A stretch of DNA of 64,000 nucleotides from assembly GCF_932526225.1 (NCBI RefSeq), contig NC_064042.1, positions 10,430,540 to 10,494,539 on the forward strand, read 5' to 3'. A program made the position numbers and the translations under genes. This DNA is from Nematostella vectensis. Taxonomy: Eukaryota; Cnidaria; Anthozoa; Actiniaria; Edwardsiidae. How positions within the stretch are numbered: position 1 is the stretch's first letter; the number at the start of each line of letters is the position of its first letter. The notes under the pieces were generated by a model that was not told the origin of the DNA, did not search any database, and worked only from the letters and a program-made list of their open reading frames with translations. Below, one piece after another: positions 1 to 31,970 of the stretch.

Positions 1-456
1 CCCCCCAGTCCCCCCCCAACTAGGCTTGATATGAAATATGCTGAGCATAAAAGGCTTATTATGAAAGCGAACATTGCGAAAATAGATTGTCATGCCCAAC
101 CGAGGTTCTATTTGTTTGCCTCGGGACTTCCCCTTAATCATGTCCAGGGAATTTTCCCTTCATTGTCATTATTAAGCACTTTCACTTTCACAAAACGTTC
201 ACAAAAGTAAAGCTGCTTATTCATGTTTGTAAGAAAATAATCCTTGTATTCTATAATAAGATAGATGATTTTCCGGGTCGTTCAGATCAAAATGGAAAAT
301 CTCAAAACTCAAAAGAAAAATCAGCTTATATTATCTGTTTCCAAGAAAGCAAGGAAACTGATAAACCTCTTTTGCCATCCAATCACGCAGCAGAATTTAT
401 GGGGGTTCCCCACATTAATTATTACTTTTGTCTCAAGGGAGTTTACCTTACGAGAC

Positions 457-464
457 TATAAAAG
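457..464 (+). promoter_or_regulatory. TATA box of the intronless coiled-coil gene
   Basis: TATAAAAG lies about 100 bases before the ATG at 561, a spacing that fits a core promoter plus a short 5' untranslated region. The stretch 1-456 before it holds no gene that I can support. Confidence 0.5.
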
Positions 465-560
465 AGTTCGCTTTGCGGATTGAGGTACACTCCGCACGCT
501 AGCGATCAGAAGTCGCCAGGACATATTTTGAGCATACATCTGAATAAGAAATAGTTTAAA

Positions 561-902
561 ATGACTCTAGCTCAGAAAACCGATGTTCAGATAGACGGTG
601 AATCGTTTGACCTTGTGCGTATTCCAAAAGCGACTAGTAAGCTTGTAACGCAAGCTAAAGGTACGCTAATGGGATCTCTTGATCTCGCGAGCCTTGTGGA
701 CGACCTAGGGAAGCTAGGCAGCTTTGTTCGACTCGCCTACAACGGAGTAGCGGGAAACACAGAGGTTCAAATCAAGGTCCAACGAGTGGGCTACAAAGTG
801 ACAAAGCTCGCGGACAAATCTGCGGTTACTGTGCATCGTTTCAAGAGCGCATCGCAGAGCGTATTACAAGAGCTTCAGGGGGACATATCAATATTTACTT
901 GA
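561..902 (+). CDS. N-terminal part of a frame-split coiled-coil protein
   Basis: A 113-codon frame starts at ATG 561, about 100 bases after a TATA box, and ends at TGA 900-902. I do not recognise the family. It is mixed alpha/beta in composition, with no signal peptide and no cysteines. Its last residues run straight towards the next frame, whose ATG at 916 is only 13 bases away. The region between the two frames stays open when the +1 frame is read from the G-run at 878-882, so both frames probably belong to one protein of about 457 residues broken by a one-base length difference in that run. This could be a true inactivating mutation, an allele, or a sequencing or assembly error. Confidence 0.6.
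   Translation: MTLAQKTDVQIDGESFDLVRIPKATSKLVTQAKGTLMGSLDLASLVDDLGKLGSFVRLAYNGVAGNTEVQIKVQRVGYKVTKLADKSAVTVHRFKSASQSVLQELQGDISIFT
878..882 (+). other. Frame break at a run of five G
   Basis: The upstream frame (from 561) and the downstream frame (containing 916) overlap around this homopolymer, with no stop in the downstream frame between the run and 916. A single-base length difference here accounts for the split. No intron donor/acceptor pair is needed to explain it. Confidence 0.6.
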
Positions 903-915
903 CGGACTGGAGGAA

Positions 916-1950
916 ATGGCCGTTGAGACACTGTCGTTACTAGCTGATGTCGCGTCAAAGATGGCTACAGCGGCAGACGAGCTTCACACCGACTTTGAGG
1001 CAGCGACTGAGGATGTTATAGAGGCATTGGAGGATACCCAGAGAGCGAAAGGGGGAGAGGAGGAACGGAAAAAGAAAATGGAGCAAGAGAGGAAAGAGTT
1101 TGAAATGCGAAAGAGAAAAGCGGAAGTTCTGCAGAAGAGTGCTCTGGAGGCAGAGGCTAAAGCCGAGGCTCTTTACAATGAAGCTCAAATACGCGAGGAC
1201 AAAGCGCTTGATAATCAAGACAAGATCCTTAAAATCTTATCAGCTATCTTTACTGCTGGTGCGGCATATTGCGGTAATGTAGGGCTAGTTCTGGCAGCCA
1301 AAACGGTAGGCGACGCCGTCACAAGCACAGAAGACAACAAGGAAGCTTTGGATCAGGCAAAAACAGAGAAAATGCGTCACTTGGACGACCTACAAAAACA
1401 GCGAGACATCAGACGAGAAGCGCTACAGCAGTGTATTGAGTTCACCGAGAGAATCAAGCATTGTGATGACGATGAGAGCCTGGCTGAAGTTGCCGCGGAA
1501 GCCCTACATAACTCCGTAGGCGCTCTCAAATCACTAAGCGCAATCATGATGAACGCCGCCACCTTTTGGCGCCAGATGCAACTACATTGCGAGACATTAG
1601 CCAAACAAGACATCCAGCGACTCATCGAGAAGGCCATAACGCTGCCGGAGGAAAAACGCATCAAGGTATGGACTTCGACATCGTTCAAGACCAAAGCGGT
1701 GCAGTATTACTCCAAGTGGGTTGCGCTGGATGATGTGTGCGGCGTCTATATGCATCAGATCCGCGACACCCGTAAGGACTTGTACAATTACTTGCAGGAA
1801 AACTATACAGTCCCGCAAGCTAGGAAAAATGTGAAAAGGCTGGCAGTGATGTTTGCAGACGACCTGATGAAAGCTCAAAAGGAGATTGATAAGAAGGAAT
1901 TTGAGGCCTCGAAAGAAATTTTAGCATTAGAGGCTCCTCCCAAAAACTAA
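916..1950 (+). CDS. Coiled-coil protein with a central hydrophobic stretch (pore-former-like, unassigned)
   Basis: A 344-residue intronless frame. Residues 15-100 are helical and highly charged (Lys/Glu/Arg-rich coiled coil), 104-135 form a long Ala/Gly/Leu/Ile hydrophobic segment, and 140-185 and 310-335 are again charged helices. The order helix, hydrophobic hairpin, helix resembles alpha-helical pore-forming proteins of the ClyA/Hbl type. This is a resemblance of architecture only; I cannot show homology. There is no signal peptide. The ATG at 916 is probably an internal methionine of a longer protein whose start is at 561, since the frame is open upstream of it back to the G-run at 878-882. 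An AATAAA at 2152-2157 follows about 200 bases after the stop. The lack of introns contrasts with the neighbouring kinase and would fit retrocopying or lateral transfer, neither of which is proven. Confidence 0.65.
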   Translation: MAVETLSLLADVASKMATAADELHTDFEAATEDVIEALEDTQRAKGGEEERKKKMEQERKEFEMRKRKAEVLQKSALEAEAKAEALYNEAQIREDKALDNQDKILKILSAIFTAGAAYCGNVGLVLAAKTVGDAVTSTEDNKEALDQAKTEKMRHLDDLQKQRDIRREALQQCIEFTERIKHCDDDESLAEVAAEALHNSVGALKSLSAIMMNAATFWRQMQLHCETLAKQDIQRLIEKAITLPEEKRIKVWTSTSFKTKAVQYYSKWVALDDVCGVYMHQIRDTRKDLYNYLQENYTVPQARKNVKRLAVMFADDLMKAQKEIDKKEFEASKEILALEAPPKN

Positions 1951-2151
1951 AGGGCTGATTAATAGGGCTTTATCTTATTAGGGACTGTGAGGGAGGGGGT
2001 AGGCCAAAGATGGAAGAATATGGCGTCTATCATATAGCAAAGGAATAGACTACTGTCCCCTCCCCTCCGTCCCTTCCCAACTGACAACATTTCCTATCTT
2101 TCGGCAACGGTGATATGTAGAGCAATATATACTATTCTTTAAGAGCATAAA

Positions 2152-2157
2152 AATAAA
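2152..2157 (+). terminator. Poly(A) signal of the coiled-coil gene
   Basis: AATAAA about 200 bases downstream of the stop codon at 1950. The stretch 2160-2879 that follows has no supported gene and probably contains the kinase promoter and 5' untranslated region. Confidence 0.45.
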
Positions 2158-2879
2158 AGTTTAAAATTGACCTGCTGACTGGTGACTTGCCTGCGTAATA
2201 GCGCCAAAAGAAGACCGCTAGGCAGGCTACCTGGTGATAATCTTTGTGGTCACCCCTTTGAATTATTTCTATTCTATTTTATTTTATTTTATTTTAATAT
2301 AATGCTATGGACCATCACTGGCTTAGAAGTGCTATGTTTAGGAACGGGGGTGAGAGAAACGGAAAGCTACGCGTATACTCACCGGAAAGAAGAACCTACC
2401 GGAGGCCAAATAATAACAACTAAATAAAAAAAAGTTCATCGTTCTAAAAAGCGCATTTCCAGTTCCGGCCTTTCCGCTTTTCTTCGCACGCACGCGCGAA
2501 AGGCTTGCTTGTCTACTAGTCACGTGAACTAGTCCCATGCCCCTCCCACGTTTTTGTTGTGAAGCTCGTTTCCCCACATTCTGATGTGCCGACCGAATCT
2601 TCGCTGATACTGACAGCCTCTCGAAATCTTCAAAACTCTGCCAACAGGCGGTAGACGCTTCCAAAGAAACCTCCTGTCTACGTGATACATGAGTATCTCT
2701 AATCCAAACTGATGCTCCGTTAAGAATAAAGGATGATTCGTTGGCCGGGTTCCTGAGTTGAATGTTTCTAGATGTAATCACAGGAAGTGCATCGCGTTCT
2801 TGAGAACGAATAACTCGTGCTGCCTGGCTGTAGCTATACTCACACTTCACGCATTCATCTGGCGGTAATAACTTAGAAG

Positions 2880-23663
<20,784 letters not shown>

Positions 23664-23947
23664 TGATGCACCGTCGAACCTCTGGAATACTAAAGAAGCC
23701 GCTGGGCTCGCTGTAGAACTACCGCTGACCCAAGGCGGAGTTATCAGTCGTCATCAGTGTCAGAACTGAGGAAACTTAACTGCTACTGGCTGTAATATAT
23801 TCCCTTCAGTAAAACGTATCCAAGTAGCTGCTAGGCTGAAGAAGAAAGACGGTTTTGTCTTCCTGGAAATAGTCTGTTGTGGTCAGTAGTTCATAATTTG
23901 CTATGTACTATATAATGGTGTCCCTGTGGAAATTGAGGACGAAAAAA

Positions 23948-23953
23948 AATAAA
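23948..23953 (+). terminator. Poly(A) signal of the kinase gene
   Basis: AATAAA about 285 bases after the TGA at 23661-23663. From here to 25794 (intergenic, convergent with the P450 gene) I see no supported gene, only AT-rich sequence with short homopolymers. Confidence 0.6.
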
Positions 23954-25794
23954 CAGGTTTGGCGATCCGCGCCTTTTTTCATACTCGAGTACCGTAGAGC
24001 CACCATTAGTTGGAAAACTGCTGGGTAAAAGTGCTAAGTAGACTATAGGGAACGCAAGTTGCCATTATTTAAGTGGGCTTGAGGGGGGTGGGGTGGGGGG
24101 ACATTTCGGACAATTATTTTTTAGCAGAACTTTTAATGCCTCAACATTTGGACAGCGTCTGCGTCGTGCTCAATCTATTTAACCTCATACAAGCAGTGAA
24201 ATGCTGTTCTAATACTGTTGGACTATTTGCACGAGACTTTAACAGCCTCTGTCAGCCGCCTTTTTTTTTTTTTGTCATGCTAGCAAAGTGCCAAGTGTGA
24301 AAAAGCATCCATTTCCATCGGCTGATTTGGAGAAGCCAATGCGATACTTTCCATTGAATTTGGTAAATAGAGTATTGAACATTGTTTTTAGATGGTTATT
24401 TCGAGATTTAAACATTATGTGCCTTCCAATATCAAATAATAACAATAACAAAGGTGTGGCTGACAAGGGCACTTTAAGGTTTTTAAAGTTTTTCTTTTCA
24501 ACGTAACACTTTTAATGAGGTTTTGATAAAATGTTTATTTAGTCAAGTATTTAACACTATGGCTTAGTTAGATTTAAAACAAAGTATCAAATTGTTACAT
24601 TTCTTAAGGAGCGCCAGTAGAGGGCAGGGGAAAGACGTTAGCCTCCTCCACCGCTTTTGGTTTCGGGCCCCTCGTGCTTCCTATGACAGAAGCTCGAAGA
24701 TAACAGTTCTTTAGGGATCATATAGTTATATTTTTTATTAAATTTCCCACAAAGGGCATTGTTAATAGGAAACTAGTGATATGATTTGATTATCAAAATA
24801 GTTTTTAAGAGATTGTGTTTTTTTTGCGCGGAGGCGAAGGTCGAAGTTTCATTTTTTTTGTAATCAAATTCGAAAGATTGTATCACAGCTAAATGTTCTA
24901 GTAGCGTAAAGCCTCTTTTGACCTGACTTGCTCGACTTGTGTTTGAAATATCTTATAGTTTCGAAAAATTACAATGTTTTATGATTTAGCAAAAGATTGA
25001 GCGATTTTTATTGTGGATTGCATTTGACAGTGGCTCAATTCATTTAGGTACTAAAATGCACATGACAATTGCATCATTTTTTTGGCAACAAAGTTCCGTC
25101 ACACACACGTGTGTTTTATGTTTTTAGTTTATTATTATTTTTTCGCTTTGTGTTCCTTATTCGCCTTGTATAGTTTGCGTTCTCACCGAGGTCATATTAT
25201 ATATGTACATAAGTAAAGTCTTTTGTGTCAGCTGATGAAATATTTTTTTTACATGACTGAAAAATGTCATTAAAACGCGAACGTTTGATAACTAAAGTGA
25301 GTCCGAGTCCATTGTATCAAGAGGTTTAAAGGCTTCTTTCCACCCCCTCCTCCCCCACCCTATCCCTTTTGTTCCATCTGTAACTACTTCTAAGCGATAC
25401 GCGAGCCCAAACTCATCAGAAGTGAGATTTCACCACATTGGGTTGGTCCAGACGAAGAGCGATGATACAGTAGTACAATGAGGTAATTTAGCCAATCCTG
25501 TAAAGCCTTACGAGCTAGCTTCTACGCTTCTCCAAACTGGACATACGTGTAATAGTTAAGGAGTACAAGACGAGAATTTGTGCTTGATTCGCACTCTCAA
25601 GTACCACTTGAGAAGGACGCCGGCACGCCCCTATTAGGGGTCAACTTAGCGAGAATCAAAACAGCTTGACCAAGCAATTACTTGTGACCCTTCTAGATTT
25701 CCCTGTAAAATGCGATAGGTTAACTAAACAAAATGTTTTAAGTCGACCTGATAACTTCAGACAAGTTGGCAGCTAATCCGTATGAAATATCTAG

Positions 25795-25800
25795 TTTATT
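25795..25800 (-). terminator. Poly(A) signal of the P450 gene
   Basis: AATAAA on the - strand, about 75 bases after the stop codon at 25875-25877. Confidence 0.5.
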
Positions 25801-25874
25801 AGATGTTTTCGTTACTTAGCGTTAATTGCTGCGTGACAAACCTCAAGGCTCGGTGGAGCTTAGTCTTTTGTTGT

Positions 25875-27452
25875 CTAGAGTCTCTCTAATGCTCGTATCT
25901 TGTAAGGCAGCTTGTACAGTGCTGAACCCTTCATTCCCTGAAGGCTTGGCGGTGGGCCATCTAATGGCGGCTTAAACTCCAGGTGACGTAGAAGTCTTGA
26001 TGTCATCAAAAACAGCTGCATCTTCGCAATCTTTTCACCGGGACATACCCGCCTCCCCGCTCCAAAAGGCAAAAGTTTCTCACTCTTGATAAACTTGCCG
26101 TCTTCATCCAGGAAGCGGGCGGGGTTGAACACGTGGGGATCCGCCCACTCGGTGGGGTCGAGGTGCACCCCCCACAGGTTGAAGATGACGGTGGTGTCTT
26201 TTGGGATGAAGTAGCCGTTGATTGTCGTGTCACACGTTGCTTTGTGTGGAATTGCAAGAGGAACAGCAGTCGAAATACGCATCGTCTCCGCTATGACCGC
26301 CTCTACATAAGGTAATCTATCACGGTCCTTTAAAGTGATGACTGTATTTTTGTCTCTTCCAATGACGTCATCCAACTGTTGGTGCAGCCTCGCTTGGACT
26401 TCTGGGTAAACTGCGAGGTAGGCGATCATCCAGCCCATTGTTGTAGAAGAGGTCTCTGAGCCCGGAACAATCATGTCTGCCATCACCATGGCAATATGCT
26501 CGATTGAGTTTACTTCGTGGACGCTGGCGTCTTCTTTCTCTGCCTCTGTAAGCCCCTTGATGTATCCATCAGTGAGATCTCTGATGCTTTTGCCGTCGTT
26601 GCTGTCTATGTGTCGCTGAACTTGTTTCATAAAGTATTCGTTGACAGTCTTAGTTATGCTCTTGAGTAGCTTGGATGTGCTGATGGGCAGATGCATCAAA
26701 AACGGGAACATGTCAAGCGTGCTCATTGATCCAATACTTCGAGTTGAATCATCAATCATTTGAACCAAAAGAAGAAATTCTGGATCATCGAGTGTGTAGT
26801 TGGTTCCGAATGTCATCGAGGTCACAAGATTCAGGGTGACTAATGATAATAAGTGATGTGGATCAAAGGCGGTTCCGTCAAGCGCTTTTATCCTTGCCAG
26901 TACTTCTTCCAACTGATTATTGACTTTGTCTTCTACTTGTGGGTAGTATCGACGCATGGATGACTGTGCAATCCGTTTCTTTAGCAGAAATGTTGGGCAG
27001 AAGTCAGAAAAGGTAATGTTTTTACTACCATTGGTAACATAATCCAACGTAAAGCTATAAGGACGACCTGCAATTGCGTCTTTTCTCTCTACTAATCCCT
27101 CGCGCGCTGCCTTGGCAGAACAGACGATGACAGACCGCTGCCCGTTGAGGTAGAGAGTGTAGACGCTGCCGTATATTTTCGCGAGCTCAGTGAGCTTAAC
27201 GTGGAGTGAGGAGAAGGAGCCAATCAGCAGTGGCGTATTTCCAATTAGAGGGTAAGGGCGTGGTCCAGGGGGTAGGTTGGAGGGCTCGGTGTAACGATAG
27301 AACAGATGGTGTAGAAGCACCAGAGTGACGATAAGAAGAAGGATTTCAGCGATCATGGCTTTTTCCTTAGTTATACTGAAGTGAAATCTGTGAAATAAAG
27401 GATTTCGTTTTACTTGTGCGAAATGCAGTGCTTGAGATATTGACTGGGCCAT
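25875..27452 (-). CDS. Cytochrome P450, clan 2-like (CYP1/CYP2/CYP17-type), intronless
   Basis: A 525-codon single-exon frame. It is a haem-thiolate monooxygenase expected at the endoplasmic reticulum, using electrons from P450 reductase; the substrate cannot be read from sequence. Visible: a membrane anchor (IAEILLLIVTLVLLHHLFY), a proline-rich hinge (NLPPGPRPYPLIGN), an I-helix PGSETSSTT with the oxygen-activating Thr region, the K-helix ETMR (ExxR), FNPARF (PERF-type), and the haem loop FGAGRRVCPGE with the cysteine ligand at residue 470. The more likely start is Met33 (codon at 27354-27356), which places the anchor at the very N-terminus as in microsomal P450s and gives 493 residues, the usual family length. 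All key motifs are intact. The lack of introns is unlike the neighbouring kinase and suggests an old retrocopy or intron loss. Confidence 0.93.
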   Translation of the reverse strand: MAQSISQALHFAQVKRNPLFHRFHFSITKEKAMIAEILLLIVTLVLLHHLFYRYTEPSNLPPGPRPYPLIGNTPLLIGSFSSLHVKLTELAKIYGSVYTLYLNGQRSVIVCSAKAAREGLVERKDAIAGRPYSFTLDYVTNGSKNITFSDFCPTFLLKKRIAQSSMRRYYPQVEDKVNNQLEEVLARIKALDGTAFDPHHLLSLVTLNLVTSMTFGTNYTLDDPEFLLLVQMIDDSTRSIGSMSTLDMFPFLMHLPISTSKLLKSITKTVNEYFMKQVQRHIDSNDGKSIRDLTDGYIKGLTEAEKEDASVHEVNSIEHIAMVMADMIVPGSETSSTTMGWMIAYLAVYPEVQARLHQQLDDVIGRDKNTVITLKDRDRLPYVEAVIAETMRISTAVPLAIPHKATCDTTINGYFIPKDTTVIFNLWGVHLDPTEWADPHVFNPARFLDEDGKFIKSEKLLPFGAGRRVCPGEKIAKMQLFLMTSRLLRHLEFKPPLDGPPPSLQGMKGSALYKLPYKIRALERL

Positions 27453-27876
27453 TTTATTGTGAGATATATTGAATTATTGGTATTCAAGCGTATTTATTTT
27501 GTCATGAAAAAATACGTTCATTTGCCCATCAGAAAAATTCCAGTCTTGTAACATCAAACAATTCTGGTATTATACGTAATACATTACACATATATATGTC
27601 TACCAAACACGTCCCCTCTTCAATCACCGCCAATAATAAGATGCGATGACTGACATCGCAATGGGTTTTCGAAATGAACCAATCAGCTTGCTTGTTTTTC
27701 TTGCTTTTCCGCTGAATTTTTCAGCAGGCGCGTTGCATTGCAAAAAAAAAAAAATATTGCGATCGTGTGACATCCCCCTGCGACTGGCAATATTTTTATT
27801 CGTCATCATTGCGTTGCCAGTTGCAGACGAAAATTGCCTCGTGTAACTTGGCCTTAAGTTGAGCATGCGATCACCT

Positions 27877-28115
27877 AATTCGAACATGCAATATTCAATT
27901 CGAATATGCAATTATTCAATTCGAACATGCAATTATTCCAATCAAACATGCAATTATTCAAATCAAACATGCAATTATTCAATTAAAACATGCAATTGTT
28001 CTATTTAAGCATGCAATTATTCAATTCAAACATGCAATTATTCAATTCAAACATGCAATTATTCAATTCAAACATGCAATTATTCCATTCAAACATGCAA
28101 TTATTCCATTCAAAA
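27877..28115. repeat. 21-base minisatellite (AACATGCAATTATTCAATTCA)
   Basis: About eleven head-to-tail copies with base changes. It lies upstream of the divergent end of the P450 gene and shares its AACATGCATT-like core with the array at 28592-28770. Confidence 0.9.
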
Positions 28116-28186
28116 GTGGCAAATTCCAATTATCTCGTCCCCTCATTATTGTAAATCTTCAATTCAAATAAGTCATCATTCAAAAA

Positions 28187-28359
28187 ACCGCATTGTCACC
28201 AGTTTACTTTCGGTCGATTACATAACAGTTTCAAATGATTTTTAACGGAAAACTCGAAAAATATTTCAAAATATCGAAAGCAGTGTGTCTATTTGGAGCG
28301 GATGTTAAATATCTCGAATTCTAATAGATTCTATTGTCTTACTGGTGATAATGCGGCTT
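28187..28359. repeat. MITE family A, copy 2
   Basis: The ends CCGCATTGTCACCAGTTTAC and ACTGGTGATAATGCGGCT are inverted repeats. The element sits between the 21-base and 16-base minisatellite regions. Confidence 0.75.
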
Positions 28360-28591
28360 TAAACGTGCGATTCAATTGTGCCAACAATCGGCTGGATCAT
28401 GCAAACTTTGGATGCAATCATGTAAACACTCAATCGAATTGTCCAATTCCAATTACGATTATCCAATTTGATTATGCAAATTCAAATTCAAACATGCAAT
28501 CTGAGCGTGATATTATTCAATTTAGACATGCAATTCGAATATGCTTTTATGTAGTTCAAACATGCAATTAGAACATGCTATCCTTCAATTC

Positions 28592-28770
28592 GAACATGCC
28601 ATTCGTCAAACATGCCATTCGTCAAACATTCCATTCGTCGAACATGCCATTCGTCAAACATTCCATTCGTCAAACATTCCATTCGTCGAACATGCCATTC
28701 GTCAAACATGCCATTCGTCAAACATGCCATTCGTCAAACATGCCATTCGTAAACATTCCATTCGTCGAAC
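28592..28770. repeat. 16-base minisatellite (CATGCCATTCGTCAAA)
   Basis: About eleven copies alternating between CATGCC and CATTCC starts and CAAA or CGAA ends. It translates into repetitive frames in all three phases, which are not genes. From 28771 to about 29500 I see no supported feature. Confidence 0.9.
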
Positions 28771-29980
28771 AGAGGTGTGCCCGCGATTATTACAGCGGTA
28801 TTTTTTAAATGTTTAAAAAAACACTGGGGCTCCTGTGGATTTTCACAATATGGCGGACGGACCGTAGAACGAAAAGACACGGTTCACAAGTTTCTAATAA
28901 GGAAATAAGGAAAGGAAATGCTGCCACAGTGATATACAGTTGCTTTAGTGTTGTTTCAACGCTACATGGTATGACATGACGGAAAAACATGACGTGAAGC
29001 TTCAAATAAGCCCATTTTACATCGAATAAGGCGGAGAATTTCTCTAAGTACTTAGTAACTTATAGCAAACAAAATATCAAGTGCGACTTTTTTTAAATTG
29101 ATGCGACTTTTTGTAAAGTGTCATTGAAATTTAAGCGTTTCGTCCCTTAGCTGATACACAGGGCAAGGATGATCAAGGAAAAATTATCTTTAAAAGCCAA
29201 AATCTGGTTATGTGAACTTCGGCCTCAAGTTATTTGTGTTTTGAAAATCAGTCCGTAATACAAGGAACCTATAGCCATTGTAAGAAATTGTGTTTTCTCT
29301 CTTTATCTGGAATTGTGCGTTTCCAGGTTTTTCCGTCATGTCACATGGTATACATGCAGCCAGCTAAGCTTGAAATTTTAGAAAGTAGCGAGAGAAGTTT
29401 ACCTTTAGGCGTTTTTTTTTTGCTATCGAGATTTGAATAGCTGGCATAATCTTCTATTCGGGATTGTTGAATTCCTTGCGCCCGTGGTCGTACCCCTGCT
29501 ACTCCCTCACACAAAAACAAAGATGGCGGCAGCTTATCGTATCGCGTTGAGATTTTCTTCGCTAAAATACCAATAAATGTAGGGTAGGCTAATTATTAGA
29601 AGGTTTGGCAATATATTAGTCTTAATTCTTTTACCGAGTGTCATTGATTGGTAGGAATTTGATTTTTTTTTGTCATACCCATTTCCTCCCCGTCCTATTT
29701 GGTCAGTTTCAAAAACATAACAGCCTGGAGTTATGAACAAAACCATTTTTCAAATAATCTGTTTTGATTGTTTTACCGTATTAGCTTTTCTGTCAATGTG
29801 TTTTTCACCTTTTAGAATCATTTGGCGGTTTGCTAAAACTTGTTGCACGCTCTTCAGCAATCTAGAAGGTATTGGGTCATTGTTTTGGACTGATAAGTTT
29901 TCCCAAACGCCGTACAGTCCATAGCCAAGTGAGCTATAGTAATTAGGCATTAAGTAAGGATGTTCGTTTTGCTTGTTTAG

Positions 29981-30134
29981 TGCCCAATTTTGTCGAGATC
30001 TTCATCGACTGCGGGAGAAGCGACTATGGCACGTGTGCTGGTACGAATGGTACGCTTTCGACCCGGCTCAGAAGTCGGCAAAATCGGTCTGAAACCGTTA
30101 TTAAATTTTCCTTCAACACTCTTTGAAAGCTATG
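29981..30134 (+). other. Possible orphan exon of an unidentified gene
   Basis: A pyrimidine-rich TTGTTTAG acceptor precedes 29981 and a strong GTAAGT donor follows 30134. One frame is open throughout (51 codons), with Arg-rich, mitochondrial-presequence-like composition; a second frame is open for about 48 codons. An ATG in good context with a basic 17-codon frame occurs at 29523. I cannot link them or name a family. Confidence 0.25.
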
Positions 30135-30356
30135 GTAAGTCGTCCCAAGTAACTGGCGAGTGAACATTTTTCCAAACTTACCGTAATTTGCTCTAAAAAT
30201 CTTGCTTGTGCACTCCTCTTGTTGATTTACTGGCCACAAAAACCGTACGAGAGATCACGAGTCCCACGTCAAAAGGGAGTTACTTGAACACGGGCGTCGA
30301 AGTACAGTCGGGCCCGTGGTATATTATGATCAGCGGTATTGCTTCGCAAAACCACA

Positions 30357-30755
30357 GCTATCCCAAGAACGTTACATCACAAGTCAACCAAACTTAGAAA
30401 AAGTTTTCTAGGGGGCAAGGGGGTCCAACCATGTGGTGGCCAGGGGGTGCAACCACCACAGGGATCCTGAAGTTGTTGTTTGAGTATTTCAATGATGTTT
30501 CCATATCTTGAGAACGTTACATTACTGGTGAACCAAACTTGGACAAAGTTGTCTAGGGGGCAAGGGGGGTTCAACCTCGTGGTGACAGGGGGGGGTGCAG
30601 CCACCACAGGGATCCTGAAGTTGTTGTTTGGATATTTCATTGATGCTGCCTTATCTCGAGAGCGTCTCAACCAAACTTGGACAAATTTATTAAGGGGGGG
30701 TGGGTGGGTTCAACCACTTGCTGGCCAAGGCTACAACCACCACAGGGATCCCGAT
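30357..30755. repeat. Three tandem copies of a unit of about 145 bases
   Basis: Each copy contains CCAAACTTGGACAAAGTT, a GGGGGGCAAGGGGG-type G block, CAACCACCACAGGGATCC and GAAGTTGTTGTTTG. The third copy is partly deleted. Confidence 0.8.
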
Positions 30756-30904
30756 ATCTAATTAGGAGTTTTTAGACAGTCTCTAAATCTATATAGAAAG
30801 CCTATATTCGGGTGCACATGGCCAGCAGCATGGCCGTCGGCAAAGACTCCAAGTATGTTGAACCGACAACCTTTCGATCAACGAGATCAGTATGAATAAA
30901 TATG

Positions 30905-31931
30905 TATATACAGGGGCTCATAAGTAGGGGCAATCATCTGTATTATATAAATGTCACAGCGTTTCATAGGATCAGGCTTTTTTTAGACGCGCGCGCACCA
31001 TTCCCAGAAATAAGAGACAACATGGCCGCCACGCATGCGTAGTGGTGCACATACAATGTCAAAATGGCTGCCATTTATTATAAGGAAATGTGGGGAGACA
31101 TCACAATTTATCAAGATTTCTCGTTTCAGAGATTTTGGGCTCACGATGCAGGACTCGAAAAAAAAAACCTTGCCATTCGAGTGATACACTTTCCGTTCAA
31201 ACGATGCCAGAGAAAGCCCCATAATTGTTCCTTGGACATTGCACTTTTGTTCGCTTGAGAGTATACAATCCTCCATAAGCTAAGATCTTAGGCGTAACCT
31301 TTTCGAGTGACCTAAAGTGGAACGCCCACGTAGATGAAGTTATCAAAAAGGTAAATAAGCGTCTTTACTTTCTACGCCAGCTTAAGCGTGCAAACGTAAA
31401 ACCAAAGGAGCTCATTCTATTTTATCTAACTTGCATTAGACCATGTACAGAGTACGCATGCGCGCTATTTCATAATAGTTTGCCCAAGTACCTAGCAGCA
31501 GATTTGGAGTCATGTCAGAAGCGTGCGCTTAGAATAATATTTCCAGACGACTCTTATGCACAGGCATTACTTGCCTCTAATATCACAACACTACATGAAA
31601 GACGTGAGGTCGCAACAAACAAACTCTTTAGCGAAGTCATGGCCAGTCCAAACCACAAACTACATAGGCTGCTCCCTCAGCAGAACTCTAGAATTAATAT
31701 TAGGAAGAGGCGGGTCTTTGCCATCAAAGCCAACACGCAACGTTTTGCAAAAAGTTTTTTAATGTTCAATGCCTCCACTAAATTTTACGACTAGATATTT
31801 AATCAACGCAGTATAGATTCGATCAAGCCTGTAATTTTAGATTCATATTTTAGATTTTTAAAATTTTTAAGTATTTGACTATTGTAACATAACGTAATTC
31901 AACCTTCGGGTTGCAAAGTTTTTGAATAAAC

Positions 31932-31970
<39 letters not shown>

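Noticed and set aside
2338..2850. 170-codon frame on the - strand upstream of the kinase
   Set aside because: No recognisable domain, low-complexity ends, and it covers the likely kinase promoter; composition does not look coding.
28592..28770. CRISPR-like array
   Set aside because: The repeats are head-to-tail without unique spacers, in a eukaryotic context; it is a minisatellite.
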